IMG/VR virus record: IMGVR_UViG_3300009081_000009
Coordinates: 1-64,000 of that record
Reading direction: 5' to 3' (one strand)
DNA length: 64,000 bases
From: a virus
Shown: positions 32,840 to 41,577 of the stretch, in pieces
Position numbering within the stretch: the first letter of the stretch is position 1
Layout of the letters: every line of letters starts with the position of its first letter
Notes under the pieces: generated by a model
Seen by the model: the letters and a program-made list of their open reading frames with translations, nothing else
Told to the model about the DNA's origin: nothing
Databases searched by the model: none
Program-made: the position numbers and the translations under genes

Positions 32840-33507
32840 GATTTTTTTATTACTTTAGTTTCAACTATTGATTGCATTTTCTTACTTGATTTGTATTCTA
32901 ATAAAGCAGCAGTCCCTTCTTCTAATCCACTACTCCCAATGACTTCATATATAATATGGTTTCGTAGCGTTTCAGCAATCCAGAATGCATCACATAAATC
33001 AGAATGAGGACTATCATTTTGTGGTAATAGATTAAATTCTTCTGGATATAAATTTGGATATTCTTCTAACAACACAGCAGACATCATAGTTTTATCAGCG
33101 GTTCCATTACCAGTAGCAAAACGTTTAACAACCGTTGGAGGATATATCATTATACCCAATCCAATATCATAAAACATCTTTTTCATTCCACCGATAAATT
33201 CACCTAGCTGAAAAATAGAACTAGTTTTGGTTGCACCAAATGCATAACCTTCAAATGCAATATGTTTAACGTCATCCATGTCATTCATTAGAATTTTATA
33301 TGCCTTATCTTGTCTATCGAACATATTCAATTTAGCATAATTTGTTCCAACGTGAGAAATATGTACATTGTTTTTTTCAATGCATCTAGACTTAACTGTA
33401 CTATAACCATAAAATTCAATATTTAAAATCGAAAATGTATTTGGATCTAAATCCATAATACATTTTCCAGTAGAATTCATGGATGGATCAATACCACAAA
33501 TCTTCAT
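32836..33507 (-). CDS. RuvC-like Holliday junction resolvase
   Basis: 223 residues. The RNase H-fold motifs of RuvC are visible: CGIDPSMNSTG (Asp7), HIAFEGYAFG (Glu86), and SPHSDLCDAFWIAE (His168, Asp170, Asp173). RuvC-like enzymes resolve four-way junctions; T4 uses gp49 (endonuclease VII), a different fold, for the same job before packaging, so this may replace it. The start overlaps the stop of a 54-codon ORF by one base. Confidence 0.85.
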   Translation of the reverse strand: MKICGIDPSMNSTGKCIMDLDPNTFSILNIEFYGYSTVKSRCIEKNNVHISHVGTNYAKLNMFDRQDKAYKILMNDMDDVKHIAFEGYAFGATKTSSIFQLGEFIGGMKKMFYDIGLGIMIYPPTVVKRFATGNGTADKTMMSAVLLEEYPNLYPEEFNLLPQNDSPHSDLCDAFWIAETLRNHIIYEVIGSSGLEEGTAALLEYKSSKKMQSIVETKVIKKS

Positions 33508-33671
33508 TATTCAGCTCGTTTTGCGATGGTAACTATCTTATATTCTTTACCAGCATATTTTCGCATACTATCAGCTACTTTCTTTAAATATTCATCAGCT
33601 TTCGGATTCGGCATACGTCCAACATCAATTTCAATGACATTTATGCACTCTTTATGTAAATATGATACCAT
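33507..33671 (-). CDS. Small protein upstream of the RuvC-like gene
   Basis: 54 residues (MVSYLHKECINVIEIDVGRM then PNPKADEY), a compact alpha/beta composition. A good AGAGG ribosome site precedes the ATG, a TATATT box lies about 35 nt upstream, and its TAA overlaps the RuvC start (TAATG). No family identified. Confidence 0.6.
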   Translation of the reverse strand: MVSYLHKECINVIEIDVGRMPNPKADEYLKKVADSMRKYAGKEYKIVTIAKRAE

Positions 33672-33718
33672 ATTATAACCTCTTGTTGGTATATATCAAA
33701 TATAATTTATTAAATTAT

Positions 33719-33727
33719 TATAAACTA
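33719..33727 (+). promoter_or_regulatory. Late promoter TATAAACTA
   Basis: A plus-strand late box 21 nt before the 50-aa ORF at 33748. Confidence 0.55.
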
Positions 33728-33747
33728 TATAAAAAATGAGGTTAATT

Positions 33748-33900
33748 ATGGAAGTTAATAAAAACATAATACCACCAGCGATAAATCCAGTAGCTCAAAT
33801 TAAAGTCCACACTAATAAAATATTAATGGATAGAACTATTATCGCTAATAGACCAATGACAGAAGAACAAAAATTAAACGTAAAACCATTATTCAGTTAA
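33748..33900 (+). CDS. Small late protein
   Basis: 50 residues (MEVNKNIIPPAINPVAQIKV), with GAGG 6 nt before the ATG and a late box in front. It is the only + strand gene in a 20-kb minus-strand region. Its TAA shares TTAA with the stop codon of the converging helicase gene. No family recognised; a small virion protein is plausible from the promoter. Confidence 0.6.
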   Translation: MEVNKNIIPPAINPVAQIKVHTNKILMDRTIIANRPMTEEQKLNVKPLFS

Positions 33901-35669
33901 ATAAATTGTGATTTTGCTTTTGTTGTTGTAGGTGTTGGTACTTTAGGTTTCTTCTTAGTGGCTGCTTTCTTAGCAGCCTCTTTTTTAGATTTTACGGCAT
34001 CAGGATATACCGTAGCTTCAAAAATACCCTCAAGATTATACTCAATAACCGGAATATCATCCATATTATAATATGATTTGCGTGTCTTGTAATGTTGCAT
34101 TGAGTAATTTTCTTTCAATCTAGGTGTACCACCTTCATATCTAGGTTTTGTATAATAACTACAATCATCACACACATCAAATACACGAGCCAGTTTTTTA
34201 TCTTTATGTTTACGAACAATACGACCAATAGACTGAACTACCTCATACATTGATTTAGAGAACTCAGCAAATACCAAGTTATGTAATAATTTAATATTCA
34301 CACCCTGTTTCATGGTTCCGTAGGTAGCTATAATCATATTACCAGTACTGAATTCCATTTCCTTTCGTATGCGTTCTCTCTCGTCTGTGTCAATCTCACC
34401 TTTAATTATATAATATTTGAATTGTGGATATGTTTCTTTTAAATATGCATACATATCATCTAATGTAGCCTTAGACTTATATAATAAAACTGTATTTTCG
34501 GCAGTGGTTATCTTTCCAGACGTTATCAATAAATCCATTACACGTTTTCGACTACCATTATTGGTAATAAGTGAATACTCTTCTTGATAATTTTTTCTAT
34601 TTACTAATGCTCGTATTGAATCTAAGTAGGGAACTATTAATGTATGAACTTCAACTGGAGTTAATATTCCTTTCAATACTAATTCTTTAAGTCTTACTAT
34701 ATTCTCTTTTCTACCAAGAGCACCTTCTATCCACGCAGCATCTAAACCTTCGTCAGGTAATGTACCTGATAATCCTATCTTGAAATCGCTTGCGTTTGGA
34801 CATTTATCTAATATATCTCTAAGAATAGCACCACGAGTACCATGAGCCTCATCGACAATAACCGCAGTAAACACTTTAAAAAATGAGTCTGGTTTGTTTT
34901 GTAAACTCTGCCATGTGGATATTGTTATAGGACGAAGCATAACCTCTTCGCCTAAATTCAATGATTTTAAATTATCTTTCTGTTTGTTAGTTAATTTATC
35001 ACGCGAATCACCATGTATTAACGTACAATTATATTCGGCTCCATCCCATCCGTAATCTTCATAGAAATCACTATATAACTGTTCCACTAGGTTAGTTGAT
35101 GGAACCACAATCAATATTTTTTTCTTCTCAACTTCCATTAAATATCTAGATATTATGCACATGGATAACGACTTACCAGAAGATGTACATGCCAATAATG
35201 ATGACCGTCTTCCATTCAATGCTCGATCTACTAATTTAATTTGATGTTCATATGGTACTATGATAGTTCCATCACGTCTATTATGTAAATTAAGACCTTC
35301 TGCATATGCACTGATGGTCTCACGCGATATTACTCCGTTTGGTGATGTATATATACGCTTAACTTTGTCAGTTACTTTAATTCGTAATGATGGCTTTCTA
35401 TCCTTTAAATAATTAGTTGCTCTAGGTATTAAACCAATTGGTATTGTTTGTGTGTTTTTATTGTAAATATATACAACACCATCAGTAAATCCCTCTTCAT
35501 ATTCCCACGTATACATGGTTTTTGTATTAAAATATGAAAGACCAGCATACAATAAACTATTGATACTTATAATATCTTCTTTAGTAGGTGCTGATATGTT
35601 AATTATAGCATGAGTAGCATTTAATATATCAAACTCAACACAGTATTCGGAACCGATTGTATTATGCAT
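33897..35669 (-). CDS. uvsW: UvsW-like superfamily 2 helicase
   Basis: 590 residues, matching T4 UvsW (587). Walker A CTSSGKS at residues 161-167, a DEAH box in VIVDEAHG near 272, and C-terminal helicase motifs IATYGTMKQGVNIK and QSIGRIVRKHKD. The N-terminal 130 residues resemble the UvsW accessory domain. It unwinds branched DNA and R-loops and shifts replication from origin-dependent to recombination-dependent mode. The tail is Lys/Thr/Pro-rich (KKKPKVPTPTTT). Confidence 0.9.
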   Translation of the reverse strand: MHNTIGSEYCVEFDILNATHAIINISAPTKEDIISINSLLYAGLSYFNTKTMYTWEYEEGFTDGVVYIYNKNTQTIPIGLIPRATNYLKDRKPSLRIKVTDKVKRIYTSPNGVISRETISAYAEGLNLHNRRDGTIIVPYEHQIKLVDRALNGRRSSLLACTSSGKSLSMCIISRYLMEVEKKKILIVVPSTNLVEQLYSDFYEDYGWDGAEYNCTLIHGDSRDKLTNKQKDNLKSLNLGEEVMLRPITISTWQSLQNKPDSFFKVFTAVIVDEAHGTRGAILRDILDKCPNASDFKIGLSGTLPDEGLDAAWIEGALGRKENIVRLKELVLKGILTPVEVHTLIVPYLDSIRALVNRKNYQEEYSLITNNGSRKRVMDLLITSGKITTAENTVLLYKSKATLDDMYAYLKETYPQFKYYIIKGEIDTDERERIRKEMEFSTGNMIIATYGTMKQGVNIKLLHNLVFAEFSKSMYEVVQSIGRIVRKHKDKKLARVFDVCDDCSYYTKPRYEGGTPRLKENYSMQHYKTRKSYYNMDDIPVIEYNLEGIFEATVYPDAVKSKKEAAKKAATKKKPKVPTPTTTKAKSQFI

Positions 35670-35703
35670 TAAATTATGAAACTGACTTTAGTATAAAATT
35701 ATA

Positions 35704-36759
35704 TTATTTTTTCCCCGAATTCATTACTTGATCCACTGAAACAGGTTTAATATTTTTATTTATTTCATCTTCATCAGGTGCTGATAGTATTTTACTCGCA
35801 TTAGATTCAGTAGGTTTAGATTCTTCTGTGTTTGTATTTACTATATCATTTACATCCACAGCTTCCGGTTCTACTGGTTCTTCTTCGATTGTGTCATCTT
35901 GAATTATGTTATTAACTGGCTCAGTTTTTAATTCAGGTTCTTTATTAATATTTTTAGATTCAACTGCATCATTTGCATCATTTAAAATATCAGATGCTCC
36001 ACTTTCAATATCTTTATTAAGTTGTTCACCAGCAGCATATAATGAATCTAATATAGGCTTACTCTCAGAAGGTGGTATTTCACGAGGTTTGCCACTTTCT
36101 GGCTGGGTTGGTTCTTTTATTTGTTCAATAGGAGTCTCACCTGAATCAACCTTTTCGGTTTTTTCAGTATCGACTTTATTCTTATTATCAAATTTTCGCA
36201 CTGCACTTACTATCTGGAATGCATTAGCAGGAAACACCTTAAATATTGCATGTAAATGTTTACACATGGTATTACTACCAGATGGATCTCGTATCACAGG
36301 AGCACTTGGTGCAGTTTGTGCGTTTTTTACTAGAGTTGGGTTTCCTTGTGCAAGTGATCCTTTATATTTACCATTTGGGCCACCATTATGCATCATACCA
36401 GCCCAATAAAAATCAGGACAATTACAATGAACTCTAACATCGGATTGAGTTAATATACTTTTGAATTTTTTTGGTTCCCATTTACTAACTAATGAAAATA
36501 ATCCACCTTCGGATGGGACTACGATTTCTACGACAGCATTGTATTTTAAGTTAGCGTCAGATGCACTCTGAACTTGCCAATGAGTTGCAGTATGTCCATC
36601 TGGGGTCTCATCTACATACTTATAAAATGCACCAAGTCCAGTTGCACGTGATTTTCTAGCTGGATCAACATGACTATCCAATTCAACAAATGAATGTTCC
36701 ATCAAAGGTTTTGGATATGTTGTCTGTAGATTTTCCAATAATTTTTTTACATTTATCAT
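35704..36759 (-). CDS. SWIM-type zinc-finger protein with acidic tail
   Basis: 351 residues. Residues about 110-175 match the SWIM pattern CxCx(n)CxH: VHCNCPDFYWAG, then MCKHLHAIFK. The rest is a Pro/Glu/Ser-rich disordered C-terminal half. SWIM domains bind DNA or protein in recombination factors and transposases. Here the gene lies directly behind UvsW and shares a base with the preceding gene (TAATG). The late promoter upstream of its partner suggests late expression, so it may instead be a virion or head protein. The function is not assigned. Confidence 0.6.
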   Translation of the reverse strand: MINVKKLLENLQTTYPKPLMEHSFVELDSHVDPARKSRATGLGAFYKYVDETPDGHTATHWQVQSASDANLKYNAVVEIVVPSEGGLFSLVSKWEPKKFKSILTQSDVRVHCNCPDFYWAGMMHNGGPNGKYKGSLAQGNPTLVKNAQTAPSAPVIRDPSGSNTMCKHLHAIFKVFPANAFQIVSAVRKFDNKNKVDTEKTEKVDSGETPIEQIKEPTQPESGKPREIPPSESKPILDSLYAAGEQLNKDIESGASDILNDANDAVESKNINKEPELKTEPVNNIIQDDTIEEEPVEPEAVDVNDIVNTNTEESKPTESNASKILSAPDEDEINKNIKPVSVDQVMNSGKK

Positions 36760-37661
36760 TATTCCACCGGATGAAATAAAAGATTATACTCAGTTTTATT
36801 CAGAATCATAATTAATTCAGAATCATTTATTTTAACAAATATTATATATTTGTCTGATTCATCTTTTAAACTAATATATTCGATTAATTCCTCACTTCCC
36901 GATTTTTTTGATCCCAATATCGCATATTTCTCACCAGTATCTGGTCTAGTTATTGAATTCTCGCGTTTTGTGTAATATGTATCAATATAACTAACAGGAA
37001 CTTCTCCCTTTGTGAGGACTGAATTAGTTCCCTTATTTGAATTAAAACATAAATATTTATCACCTTTACCAATATCAGATTCTTTACAAAATAGTAAATT
37101 CCTATATAATTCTTTCTTTGCATCTGATGTTACATTTAATATCTGCTTTATATCAGATTTAGTTAACAACCCATCAAGCATAGACTCATCTGCATTTTTT
37201 AAGTCTTCACTTAATTTAATTTCAGGATATCCATGAGATTTATCAATTAATGTCTTTGTCTTCGTTTCTTTAGGTTGTTTCGATTCAGGATCTTTAGGAG
37301 TATCTTTACTCACCAGTGCATCCTTTGGTTCTTTTTTGACTGTTTCTTTTGGTATTTCTACCGTTGCCTTTTTATTAACTGGTGTATCTTTTTCTATGTA
37401 AGGTTCTACTTTACTGACAGGCTCTTTCTTTTTGGATATATCATATATTTTCTTACCACCATCAGATTTACTATCCAATTCCATCAAATCAGGTCTTGTG
37501 CTTCTACTAGGTGGTGCTTGTTTTGGTGATTCACTACGTCTAGGTATTAATCCATTAGCTTCCAATAACGGTAATATTGAATCATTATTAGCAGAATCAA
37601 CCTTTTTTAGATAGTTTCCTTTCAGTGCTTCGCATAAAATTAAAAGATCCTGTTTTTTCAT
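36759..37661 (-). CDS. Uncharacterised late protein with charged, repetitive middle
   Basis: 300 residues. Residues 1-40 are helical, about 45-140 are a disordered Lys/Pro/Glu/Thr-rich linker (PKETVKKEPKDALVSKDTP), and the last 150 residues look globular. It has GAGGAA before the ATG and its own late box at 37682-37690. It is coupled to the SWIM gene. No family recognised. Confidence 0.6.
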   Translation of the reverse strand: MKKQDLLILCEALKGNYLKKVDSANNDSILPLLEANGLIPRRSESPKQAPPSRSTRPDLMELDSKSDGGKKIYDISKKKEPVSKVEPYIEKDTPVNKKATVEIPKETVKKEPKDALVSKDTPKDPESKQPKETKTKTLIDKSHGYPEIKLSEDLKNADESMLDGLLTKSDIKQILNVTSDAKKELYRNLLFCKESDIGKGDKYLCFNSNKGTNSVLTKGEVPVSYIDTYYTKRENSITRPDTGEKYAILGSKKSGSEELIEYISLKDESDKYIIFVKINDSELIMILNKTEYNLLFHPVE

Positions 37662-37681
37662 ATAAATTCCTCGATTATAAG

Positions 37682-37690
37682 AAGTTTATA
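37682..37690 (-). promoter_or_regulatory. Late promoter TATAAACTT
   Basis: Late box 21 nt upstream of the 300-aa gene, at the left edge of the divergent intergenic region. Confidence 0.6.
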
Positions 37691-37693
37691 AAA

Positions 37694-37869
37694 AAGGGAA
37701 AACATAAATGGTATTTCTATTGTTATTGTAATTCTTATCTTTTTCCTTATTAATTTTAATAATTTTATTATTTTTTGATTTATTTAGTGATTTTCATTTT
37801 TTTATTTCAATTTCAGATATTAAGGGAAAACATAAATGGTATTCCTTTATTATTTATTCTAATTCTTAT
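37694..37869. repeat. AT-rich intergenic region with a 22-bp perfect direct repeat
   Basis: The 22-bp repeat begins AAGGGAAAACAT and lies at 37694-37715 and 37822-37843. Each copy is followed after 13 or 16 nt by TAATTCTTAT. Between the copies is a T-rich stretch with no ORF. The whole is flanked by outward-facing late boxes (37682-37690 and 37877-37885). Candidate regulatory or origin element; nothing proves either. Confidence 0.7.
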
Positions 37870-37876
37870 TTCTTCT

Positions 37877-37885
37877 TATAAACTT
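37877..37885 (+). promoter_or_regulatory. Late promoter TATAAACTT
   Basis: Plus-strand late box at the right edge of the repeat region, 57 nt before the polymerase-like ORF. Confidence 0.5.
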
Positions 37886-37928
37886 GACATATATTTGAAT
37901 CAGAATCTTAATTTTTTTACTTTTTACG

Positions 37929-37934
37929 TATATT
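37929..37934 (+). promoter_or_regulatory. TATATT box before the polymerase-like ORF
   Basis: TATATT seven bases before ATG 37942 with no ribosome site, predicting a leaderless mRNA. Confidence 0.45.
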
Positions 37935-37941
37935 TATCATA

Positions 37942-39369
37942 ATGGATACAAATCCGATCATTATTCAAGTGCCGATTCAGTTAAAAACTGATCTTTTAGG
38001 GTTATTGTTGCGCAATAAGCCTAAATTTGCATTTAATATTGATTATTTTTTATATGTCGTAGGGAAGATCATTCAAATTCCTCAATATAATTCAAAACTA
38101 AAAAATCTAAATAAAATTCCTTTATATTCTAAAATTCTTAGATATGAGTTAGGAAAGAATTATAGAAAGTATTTAGATTACATGATAGATAACAAATTAA
38201 TAGAAACTGACAATCATTATATTGTGTCGAGTCCATTAATTAATGGTAAATGTAAATGTTATGGATTATCACCAAAATATAGAAATGCGCCATTAGTCGA
38301 TCATGAGATAACCAGAAAAACACTATTAAAACAAATCATTAAATGGAAACTGAAAACCTTTGGAAATGTAAGTAATGATGAATTGCTTATTAAATTATAT
38401 GGTATGTTAGATGGATTTTCAATAGATATGGATGGAGCAACAAAATATCTATCTGATTCATTACATGCGAATGAAATAAGTCAGAAACAATATGATATAG
38501 AATTGCATAAGTGTGAGAAAATAAATAATAAATCTAATCCTAATCTGGGTTTATTCATATCAAAAGACTCATATAATCGAGTTCATACTAATTTCACTAA
38601 TATATCAAAAAATATACGAGAGAAATTTTTATTTCATAAAGGACATAAAGTAAAGGGTATTGATATAGTGTCATCTCAGGCATCTTTGCTATGCTCATTG
38701 TTCAGAGATTATGCCGATAAAATGACTAATAGTATAAAAAATCCATTAGAATTGCAGAGAGATGACTTTAGATATGATTTACGTGATAAATATGTGAATA
38801 AAAACAATAATTATAACGGTGATCCTATTCATAACGATATTAATAGTGAATTTTCATTATTTGGTCTTTCTCACATTGATAATACTGAATCAATGTTACA
38901 TAAGGAAATTAAAAAATTCACTAGCATTATGTCTATAGGTGGAATTTATGAATTTTTTCAGGAAAAATATGATGATTTATTTTCTGTAACGAAAACTAGA
39001 TCTGAGGTAAAAAAACGATGGATTGCTTATGTATTCGGTGCATATCAAGATGGAATCAACATAAAAAATGAAGAAAAATACATGATTCATAGCATATGGA
39101 AGCATGAATTTCCTACACTAACTAAGTTATTGAATCATTTTAAGTTATATGATTATAAAACATTGGCTCATAAACTACAGCGAATCGAAGCTGATTTAAT
39201 ATTTAATAAAGTATGTCCTGAAATAGATTCTAGGTTGGGTATCGAATATTGTACTGTGCATGACTCACTCATTGTTGAAGAACAATATTGCGAAGATGTC
39301 GCATTGATTTTTAATGAAATACTGGAAAAAAATCATATAATGACCTATGTAAAATTCGATGATGAGTAG
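37942..39369 (+). CDS. Protein resembling the palm of family A DNA polymerases
   Basis: 475 residues. Three blocks recall family A polymerase motifs: KGIDIVSSQASLLCSL near residues 238-253 (motif A position, Asp then Ser-Gln), KRWIAYVFGA near 357-366 (Lys...Tyr-Gly region of motif B), and CTVHDSLIVEE near 439-449 (motif C, His-Asp). The preceding YNRVHTNFTNISKNIREKFL matches an uncharacterised family with the same blocks that occurs in phages and plasmids. No 3'-5' exonuclease or thumb motif is visible and the protein is shorter than Pol I palm-fingers modules. The ATG is leaderless-type, 7 nt after TATATT. The role is unknown; it could be a primase-polymerase or inactive relative. Confidence 0.5.
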   Translation: MDTNPIIIQVPIQLKTDLLGLLLRNKPKFAFNIDYFLYVVGKIIQIPQYNSKLKNLNKIPLYSKILRYELGKNYRKYLDYMIDNKLIETDNHYIVSSPLINGKCKCYGLSPKYRNAPLVDHEITRKTLLKQIIKWKLKTFGNVSNDELLIKLYGMLDGFSIDMDGATKYLSDSLHANEISQKQYDIELHKCEKINNKSNPNLGLFISKDSYNRVHTNFTNISKNIREKFLFHKGHKVKGIDIVSSQASLLCSLFRDYADKMTNSIKNPLELQRDDFRYDLRDKYVNKNNNYNGDPIHNDINSEFSLFGLSHIDNTESMLHKEIKKFTSIMSIGGIYEFFQEKYDDLFSVTKTRSEVKKRWIAYVFGAYQDGINIKNEEKYMIHSIWKHEFPTLTKLLNHFKLYDYKTLAHKLQRIEADLIFNKVCPEIDSRLGIEYCTVHDSLIVEEQYCEDVALIFNEILEKNHIMTYVKFDDE

Positions 39370-39414
39370 TTGAATAACATATATTTCATATTAAGATCAT
39401 ATGGAATATTAATT

Positions 39415-39657
39415 ATGAAACGTGTAGGAATTATAGAGATTGGTAAAATTAGTATAGATGTTATTGGATTCGGTGAGTGGATATGCGAAGAGACTGTATT
39501 CGATGATGATATTGGTATTGAATTATCAATGCCTAAAGTAAAATTAGACTCAGGTGAAGAAATATTAGTTCGAGATGCTATGATAGCGGAAGAATATATA
39601 ATATTAAAAGAAATCGATTCATATAAAAGTAAAGGATTTATAATTAATCGTAAGTGA
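39415..39657 (+). CDS. Small uncharacterised protein
   Basis: 80 residues from the ATG at 39415 (MKRVGIIEIGKISIDVIGFG). The product looks like a small beta-rich fold with an acidic middle. A TTG 45 nt upstream is in frame but less likely. It follows the polymerase-like ORF in the same direction. No family recognised. Confidence 0.55.
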   Translation: MKRVGIIEIGKISIDVIGFGEWICEETVFDDDIGIELSMPKVKLDSGEEILVRDAMIAEEYIILKEIDSYKSKGFIINRK

Positions 39658-39704
39658 GTTATAAACATATATGTAAACAATAATCATACACCGGGATTGA
39701 TAAA

Positions 39705-39983
39705 ATGGACATCAATTGGTATAATGTTAAGATAGATGGTACTTCAAAAAGTAATGAATTACTTGAAATGCCAAATAAAATGGGTAAATACGGTAAAAGA
39801 CGTGAATTAGAACCATTAGTTCGTAGGTTATATAAAGAACGTAGAGAAACTGATAAACTATTATCTCATATTAAATATACAATGGAAACATTTAGATCCC
39901 AATTTTCTAAGGATGATAATGAAGGTATGGTTAATAATTGCAATGCTATTATTCACAAAATAAATACAAATATTAATGAGTGA
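39705..39983 (+). CDS. Small uncharacterised helical protein
   Basis: 92 residues, basic and helical (KYGKRRELEPLVRRLYKERRE), with GGGA about 12 nt upstream of the ATG. The ORF ends just before the converging NADAR gene. A basic helical protein of this size could bind nucleic acid, but no family is recognised. Confidence 0.55.
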   Translation: MDINWYNVKIDGTSKSNELLEMPNKMGKYGKRRELEPLVRRLYKERRETDKLLSHIKYTMETFRSQFSKDDNEGMVNNCNAIIHKINTNINE

Positions 39984-39984
39984 T

Positions 39985-40428
39985 TTACAACAGTAAGTCA
40001 TTAATTAAATTTGTTCGTTTTTCCATAATTAACTTACCTAATATATTAGAACCTACTGGTGGTGTTGATTTTAGACATACACCCCAATAGGTATCATTCC
40101 ACCAATTACCTTCCTGTATATATTCAGATCCAGTTTCTATTAATTTACTTCTATATGGTTCTTGATCATATTTTTGATCAATGCATAATTTCATAATAAC
40201 TAATTTTTTTACATCCCAATCAGATGGCAATGTTAATTCACGACCTTGTTTTTTGATTATCGCTGGATTCAATTCAGTTCTGCAAAATTCCTTCCATTCT
40301 ATTGAATCAGATTTAGCTGATACATATGCGTGTTCAACTGATGAATATTCAATTCCATCGAGTACTATTATACATGGTTTAAAATTTGATAACCATTCAT
40401 ATTTTTCTGATTTAAAATGTTCTATCAT
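39985..40428 (-). CDS. NADAR domain protein (YbiA-like)
   Basis: 147 residues spanning a complete NADAR (YbiA/DUF1768) domain: EWLSNFKPC at the N-terminus, YSSVEHAYVSAKS with the conserved Glu32-His33, and the C-terminal WWNDTYWGV. Family members cleave N-glycosidic bonds of ADP-ribosylated or riboflavin-pathway compounds, and some remove ADP-ribose from guanine in DNA, opposing DarT-type toxins. A role in NAD-metabolite or anti-defence chemistry is therefore plausible. The ATG is six bases after TATATT with no ribosome site. It is the only minus-strand gene in this block. Confidence 0.85.
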   Translation of the reverse strand: MIEHFKSEKYEWLSNFKPCIIVLDGIEYSSVEHAYVSAKSDSIEWKEFCRTELNPAIIKKQGRELTLPSDWDVKKLVIMKLCIDQKYDQEPYRSKLIETGSEYIQEGNWWNDTYWGVCLKSTPPVGSNILGKLIMEKRTNLINDLLL

Positions 40429-40434
40429 ACGATA

Positions 40435-40440
40435 AATATA
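40435..40440 (-). promoter_or_regulatory. TATATT box for leaderless NADAR mRNA
   Basis: TATATT six bases before the NADAR ATG. Confidence 0.5.
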
Positions 40441-40472
40441 GAAAAATATTCTATTTTTAAGTAGAGGTATCC

Positions 40473-41495
40473 ATGTTTACAGTAATAATACCATTTATGA
40501 ATCTCAATCAACAATTTAGATTACGTAATCTAATTTATGTTATCGAGAATTATAAAAGAATAGCACCTGATTTTGATATTATAGTGATAGAACAGAATGG
40601 TGATGGGTTGGTTGAGTCGTTATTAGCTGAGTATGATAACGTCAAACATATTAATTTATCTATAAATAACAAGTTATTTCATAAAACCAGATTATTAAAT
40701 TATGCTATTGATTCATGTAATAGTGAATATATAATAATGTCGGATGCTGATTGTGTGATTTCGATTAATGGTATCGATATAATACGAAGTCATTACGCTG
40801 ATGGTAGTATAATATATCCATTTAATGTGGTTGATTATTATAATGAAGGATATACTAGAAAATACATCAAGGGTGAGGCATTTACTAAATATAGTATAGA
40901 CTCTAGAAATCTTCCAATTAAACGATTTACTGGATTGATTAACTGTTTTAGTAGATCAACGTATAATAAAGTTGGTAAATTCGATGAAGAATTCATTGGA
41001 TGGGGGTCAGAGGATGATGCCTTTGTTATTAAGTGTGAACGAGTGTGTGGTGCTGTGTATCGAAGTGATTTAGATTCAATGTTGATTCATTTATTCCACC
41101 CAAAATGCGATACCGATTCATATAAAAACAGTTCTGAATTTATTGATAATAAGAAACGAGCTGCTGTTATTAAACGAATGAGTGATGATGACCTATTTGA
41201 ATACGTAAATAAAAAGACCACATTAAAGGAGTTAATATCTAAGTATGAATCTATGAATATGATGGATCTAACTCTAAAATGGAAATTAAATAATGCTGTC
41301 GTGACGTTGGATAGTACTATATATGATATAGGTTCATTTGATAATATGTCAATCACTAGAATATTAAAATCTATTTATGATATAGATGGAAAGGATTTTA
41401 TGTTATCTATAGTTGAATTGATTTATAGTAAAGTGACTGATTTGTCTATATCACAACGAGACGAAATCGATTCCTGTATCAAAATGTGTGTTTAA
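40473..41495 (+). CDS. Family 2 / GT7C-type glycosyltransferase
   Basis: 340 residues. The N-terminus (MFTVIIPFMNLNQQFRLRNL) and the DxD-type SDADCVIS near residue 90 are those of a GT-A glycosyltransferase. LINCFSRSTYNKVGKFDEEFIGWGSEDDAF near residue 152-180 is the galactosyltransferase C-terminal signature with the catalytic acidic residues. AGAGGT lies 5 nt before the ATG. Such enzymes may modify phage DNA, virion proteins or host surface sugars; the sequence does not say which. Confidence 0.8.
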   Translation: MFTVIIPFMNLNQQFRLRNLIYVIENYKRIAPDFDIIVIEQNGDGLVESLLAEYDNVKHINLSINNKLFHKTRLLNYAIDSCNSEYIIMSDADCVISINGIDIIRSHYADGSIIYPFNVVDYYNEGYTRKYIKGEAFTKYSIDSRNLPIKRFTGLINCFSRSTYNKVGKFDEEFIGWGSEDDAFVIKCERVCGAVYRSDLDSMLIHLFHPKCDTDSYKNSSEFIDNKKRAAVIKRMSDDDLFEYVNKKTTLKELISKYESMNMMDLTLKWKLNNAVVTLDSTIYDIGSFDNMSITRILKSIYDIDGKDFMLSIVELIYSKVTDLSISQRDEIDSCIKMCV

Positions 41496-41577
41496 TCACT
41501 AAGTGATCCTTATCACCTACAAATAAAGGAAAAAAGTTCTATATTGTATATATAAGAAACTCAACAAGGATATATTT

